Assembly (NCBI GenBank): GCA_963711375.1
Contig: CAVQDV010000005.1
Coordinates: forward strand, 1,860,001 to 1,924,000
DNA length: 64,000 bases
Source of the DNA: CAVQDV01 sp963711375
Lineage (GTDB): Bacteria; Pseudomonadota; Gammaproteobacteria; Coxiellales; Coxiellaceae
Reading direction: 5' to 3'
Positions 61,864-64,000 of the stretch are shown here, piece by piece (position 1 is the stretch's first letter; the number at the start of each line of letters is the position of its first letter). Both the position numbers and the translations under genes were made by a program. The notes beneath the pieces are model-generated. The model was given only the letters and a program-made list of their open reading frames with translations. It was not told the origin of the DNA and searched no databases.

Positions 61864-63279
61864 ATGACAAAATCCATTACAACAGAACTCGTGGTATTAG
61901 GCAGCGGCCCTGGCGGTTACTCGGCAGCTTTCCGAGCAGCAGATTTAGGAAAAAAAGTAGTCCTAATTGAACGCTATGCCGAAATCGGTGGCGTCTGCTT
62001 AAACGTAGGCTGCATCCCCTCAAAAGCTTTACTACACGTCGCAAAAGTCATCGATGATGCCAAAGACATGTCCGCACATGGCGTCGGTTTTGGAGCTCCT
62101 CAATTCGATTACGCCAAAATCCGCGATTATAAAAGCGGCGTCGTTAAGAAATTAACAGGCGGTCTAAAAATGATGGCAAAACAGCGCAAAGTGGAAATCG
62201 TTCAAGGCTACGGAAAATTTATTTCGCCAACCGCCATTGAAGTGACACAAGGCGATGAAGTGACCACTGTCAATTTCACAGACTGCATTATCGCAGCCGG
62301 TTCTGTTCCTGTAAAATTACCCTTCATTCCAAATGATCCACGGGTATTGGATTCCTCCTCTGCTTTAGAATTAGCAAAGCCCGATGGTGAATTATTAGTT
62401 TTAGGGGGCGGAATTATTGGCCTAGAAATGGCCACTGTTTATCACGCTTTAGGTTCAAAAGTCAGCGTCGTGGAAATGATGGACCAAATTATTCCTGGCG
62501 CCGATGCAGATGTTGTAGCTCCATTATATAAACGCATCGCAAAACGGTATTCGAACATTTTCCTAAAAACCAGTGTTACAAAAGTAGAAGCAAAAACCGA
62601 CGGTTTATATGTGACTTTCTCCGGCGATAATGCACCAAAAGAAAATCCACAACGCTTCGATCAAATTTTAGTGGCGGTTGGTCGTAAACCGAATGGCCTT
62701 TTAATCGGCGCTGAAAAAGCCGGTGTAAAAGTGGATGAACGCGGATTTATCGCCGTCGATACGCAAATGCGTACGAATGTAAAAAATATTTATGCCATTG
62801 GTGATATTATTGGTCAACCGATGTTAGCGCATAAAGCTTCGCACGAAGGTCGATTGGCTGCAGAAGTTATTTCTGGCAAAAAACATTATTTCGATGCCAA
62901 ATGCATTCCTTCAGTGGCTTATACGGATCCTGAAGTTTCCTGGGTTGGTCTTACTGAAATTCAAGCGAAGAAAGACAATATTGCCTATAAAAAAGCGGTA
63001 TTTCCATGGATGGCATCTGGCCGTGCCTTATCCGTAGATCGCTCAGAAGGATTCACCAAATTAATTTTCAACGAAAAAGGCCGAGTGATTGGGGGCGCTA
63101 TAGTGGGCGTCAACGCGGGTGAATTAATTTCCGAAGTGGCTTTGGCGATAGAAATGGGCGCCGACGTGGAAGATTTAGCACTAACCATCCACCCACACCC
63201 AACTTTATCCGAATCGATAATGATGGCCGCCGAAATTTATGAGGGCACTATAACAGATCTTTATCTGCCCAAAAAATAA
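61864..63279 (+). CDS. lpd: Dihydrolipoamide dehydrogenase (E3)
   Basis: 471 aa FAD/NAD disulphide oxidoreductase. FAD fold VVLGSGPGGYSAAFRAADLG, redox pair GGVCLNVGCIPSKALL, NAD fold VLGGGIIGLEMATVYHALG, IYAIGDIIGQPMLAHKASHEG and the C-terminal His-Glu pair HPHPTLSE. It re-oxidises lipoamide for pyruvate dehydrogenase and related complexes. Third gene of the operon. Confidence 0.97.
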   Translation: MTKSITTELVVLGSGPGGYSAAFRAADLGKKVVLIERYAEIGGVCLNVGCIPSKALLHVAKVIDDAKDMSAHGVGFGAPQFDYAKIRDYKSGVVKKLTGGLKMMAKQRKVEIVQGYGKFISPTAIEVTQGDEVTTVNFTDCIIAAGSVPVKLPFIPNDPRVLDSSSALELAKPDGELLVLGGGIIGLEMATVYHALGSKVSVVEMMDQIIPGADADVVAPLYKRIAKRYSNIFLKTSVTKVEAKTDGLYVTFSGDNAPKENPQRFDQILVAVGRKPNGLLIGAEKAGVKVDERGFIAVDTQMRTNVKNIYAIGDIIGQPMLAHKASHEGRLAAEVISGKKHYFDAKCIPSVAYTDPEVSWVGLTEIQAKKDNIAYKKAVFPWMASGRALSVDRSEGFTKLIFNEKGRVIGGAIVGVNAGELISEVALAIEMGADVEDLALTIHPHPTLSESIMMAAEIYEGTITDLYLPKK

Positions 63280-63330
63280 AAGCTACCGATGGGATCCCAC
63301 CTTTGTGATAAAATCCTCTTCGAATTTGAA

Positions 63331-63960
63331 TCAAGCTTTTGCGCAGCACCATATTGTGATTTTCTTTATTTCTGGACTTGTGATGGCATTTGAGAGGGAC
63401 CTGATTGTGGCGCCGGTGGTAAGGACGTCGTCTAGGATGGCGACGTGAGTGGCTGTAATTTTTTTATTGAGTTTAAAGGCATTTTCTAGGTTTATTTGAC
63501 GGTCGACACTTTTTAAATTCGATTGCGCTTTTGTGTTTTTAATTCTGATCACGCTTTCGGTATCAATCGGAATTTTCAGGTTTTTTCCGATCACCTTTGC
63601 AATTTCGATAGCTTGATTAAATCCCCTCTCTTTCAAGCGCTTCGGATGTAAGGGCACTGGGAGAATGAGGGAGGGCAGGGGGTTACCACTTTTAATAATA
63701 GCCTGAGTTAACAATTCTCCGAGCAATTGGGCATATTTTAATTTTCCATTAAATTTTAAATCGGTAATTAATTTATTAAGGGGCTCCTGATAAGCGAAAG
63801 GTGCAATTAATTCTTTAAAGCCATGATCAATAAGATTAGGGTTCGAGGTAAGCATTTTTTCACATGCCAGGCAAATTATCCTTGAGCTCGCCATATTTTC
63901 CAGACAAAAAATACAGGAATTCGGAAAGAGAAAATGAAAAATTTTTCTTATGATGCGCAT
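63331..63960 (-). CDS. comF: ComF family phosphoribosyltransferase-like protein
   Basis: 209 aa. N-terminal zinc-finger-type Cys pairs (CIFCLEN, CLACEK), then a PRTase domain with VPLHPKRLKERGFNQAIEIAK and the PRPP-binding loop VAILDDVLTTGAT. ComF is a cytoplasmic factor needed for natural transformation after DNA uptake. Divergent from a gene starting at 63980. Confidence 0.92.
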   Translation of the reverse strand: MRIIRKIFHFLFPNSCIFCLENMASSRIICLACEKMLTSNPNLIDHGFKELIAPFAYQEPLNKLITDLKFNGKLKYAQLLGELLTQAIIKSGNPLPSLILPVPLHPKRLKERGFNQAIEIAKVIGKNLKIPIDTESVIRIKNTKAQSNLKSVDRQINLENAFKLNKKITATHVAILDDVLTTGATIRSLSNAITSPEIKKITIWCCAKA

Positions 63961-63979
63961 TAAAGAAGGCTAAATCAAA

Positions 63980-64000
63980 ATGAATCTTTTTTCTATTCGG
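63980..64000 (+). CDS. Start of a gene cut by the window edge
   Basis: ATG at 63980 after GAAGG; seven codons visible (MNLFSIR). Divergent from comF. Product not assignable from so little. Confidence 0.3.

Overview
The window looks like a chromosomal segment of an AT-rich, host-associated gammaproteobacterium of the order Legionellales (the Legionella, Coxiella, Berkiella and Aquicella group). The best evidence is a dotD-dotC-dotB cluster of the Dot/Icm type IVB secretion system (37902-40371). It is surrounded by long, eukaryote-like genes that read as secreted effectors: an ankyrin-repeat protein, three protein kinases, a papain-like protease and a HAD-motif protein. The housekeeping genes also have gammaproteobacterial order: rpsP-rimM-trmD-rplS, ampE-aceE-aceF-lpd, dut-algC.

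Layout. 1-6 kb: end of an Ada-like gene, an ankyrin effector candidate, a stretch of decayed genes (LysR and MFS fragments), an orphan MlaD/lipoprotein pair and a VapBC-type toxin-antitoxin pair. 6-11 kb: an outer-membrane barrel, an MFS carrier, an RDD protein and a 576-aa protein with a cysteine-protease domain resembling eukaryotic ACTMAP. 10.8-15 kb: a tight four-gene haem operon of the coproporphyrin-dependent type (chdC/hemQ, hemE, CpfC-type hemH, hemY). 15-27 kb: prfB with its programmed frameshift, a split FUSC transporter, lysS, ygfZ, tex, algC-dut, radC, rpmB-rpmG. 27-45 kb: an accessory island with three paralogous kinases, two nuclease-associated ATPases, a GST, a thioesterase, dotDCB, and two probable effectors. 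45-54 kb: rplS-trmD-rimM-rpsP separated from ffh by an intact 1500-bp insertion sequence and two small secreted paralogues, then the ypjD/corB/pseudopilin/adk/thioredoxin run. 54-64 kb: an AT-hook histone-like protein, a CPA2 antiporter, ampE, the pyruvate dehydrogenase operon and comF.

Regulatory theme. On the gene-sense strand, dotD, all three kinase genes and the HAD-motif gene each carry a direct repeat of form YTTAAK-N5-YTTAAK (two sites have one mismatch). In four of the five, a -10-like hexamer starts exactly 10 nt downstream. This is the architecture of a PmrA response-regulator box, which in Legionella and Coxiella controls Dot/Icm genes and effectors. The window therefore seems to show part of a PmrA regulon joining secretion machinery and cargo. 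Two families of dispersed palindromes, an intact insertion sequence with a 16-bp target duplication, a remnant of the same element and several gene fragments show a genome with active rearrangement and decay.
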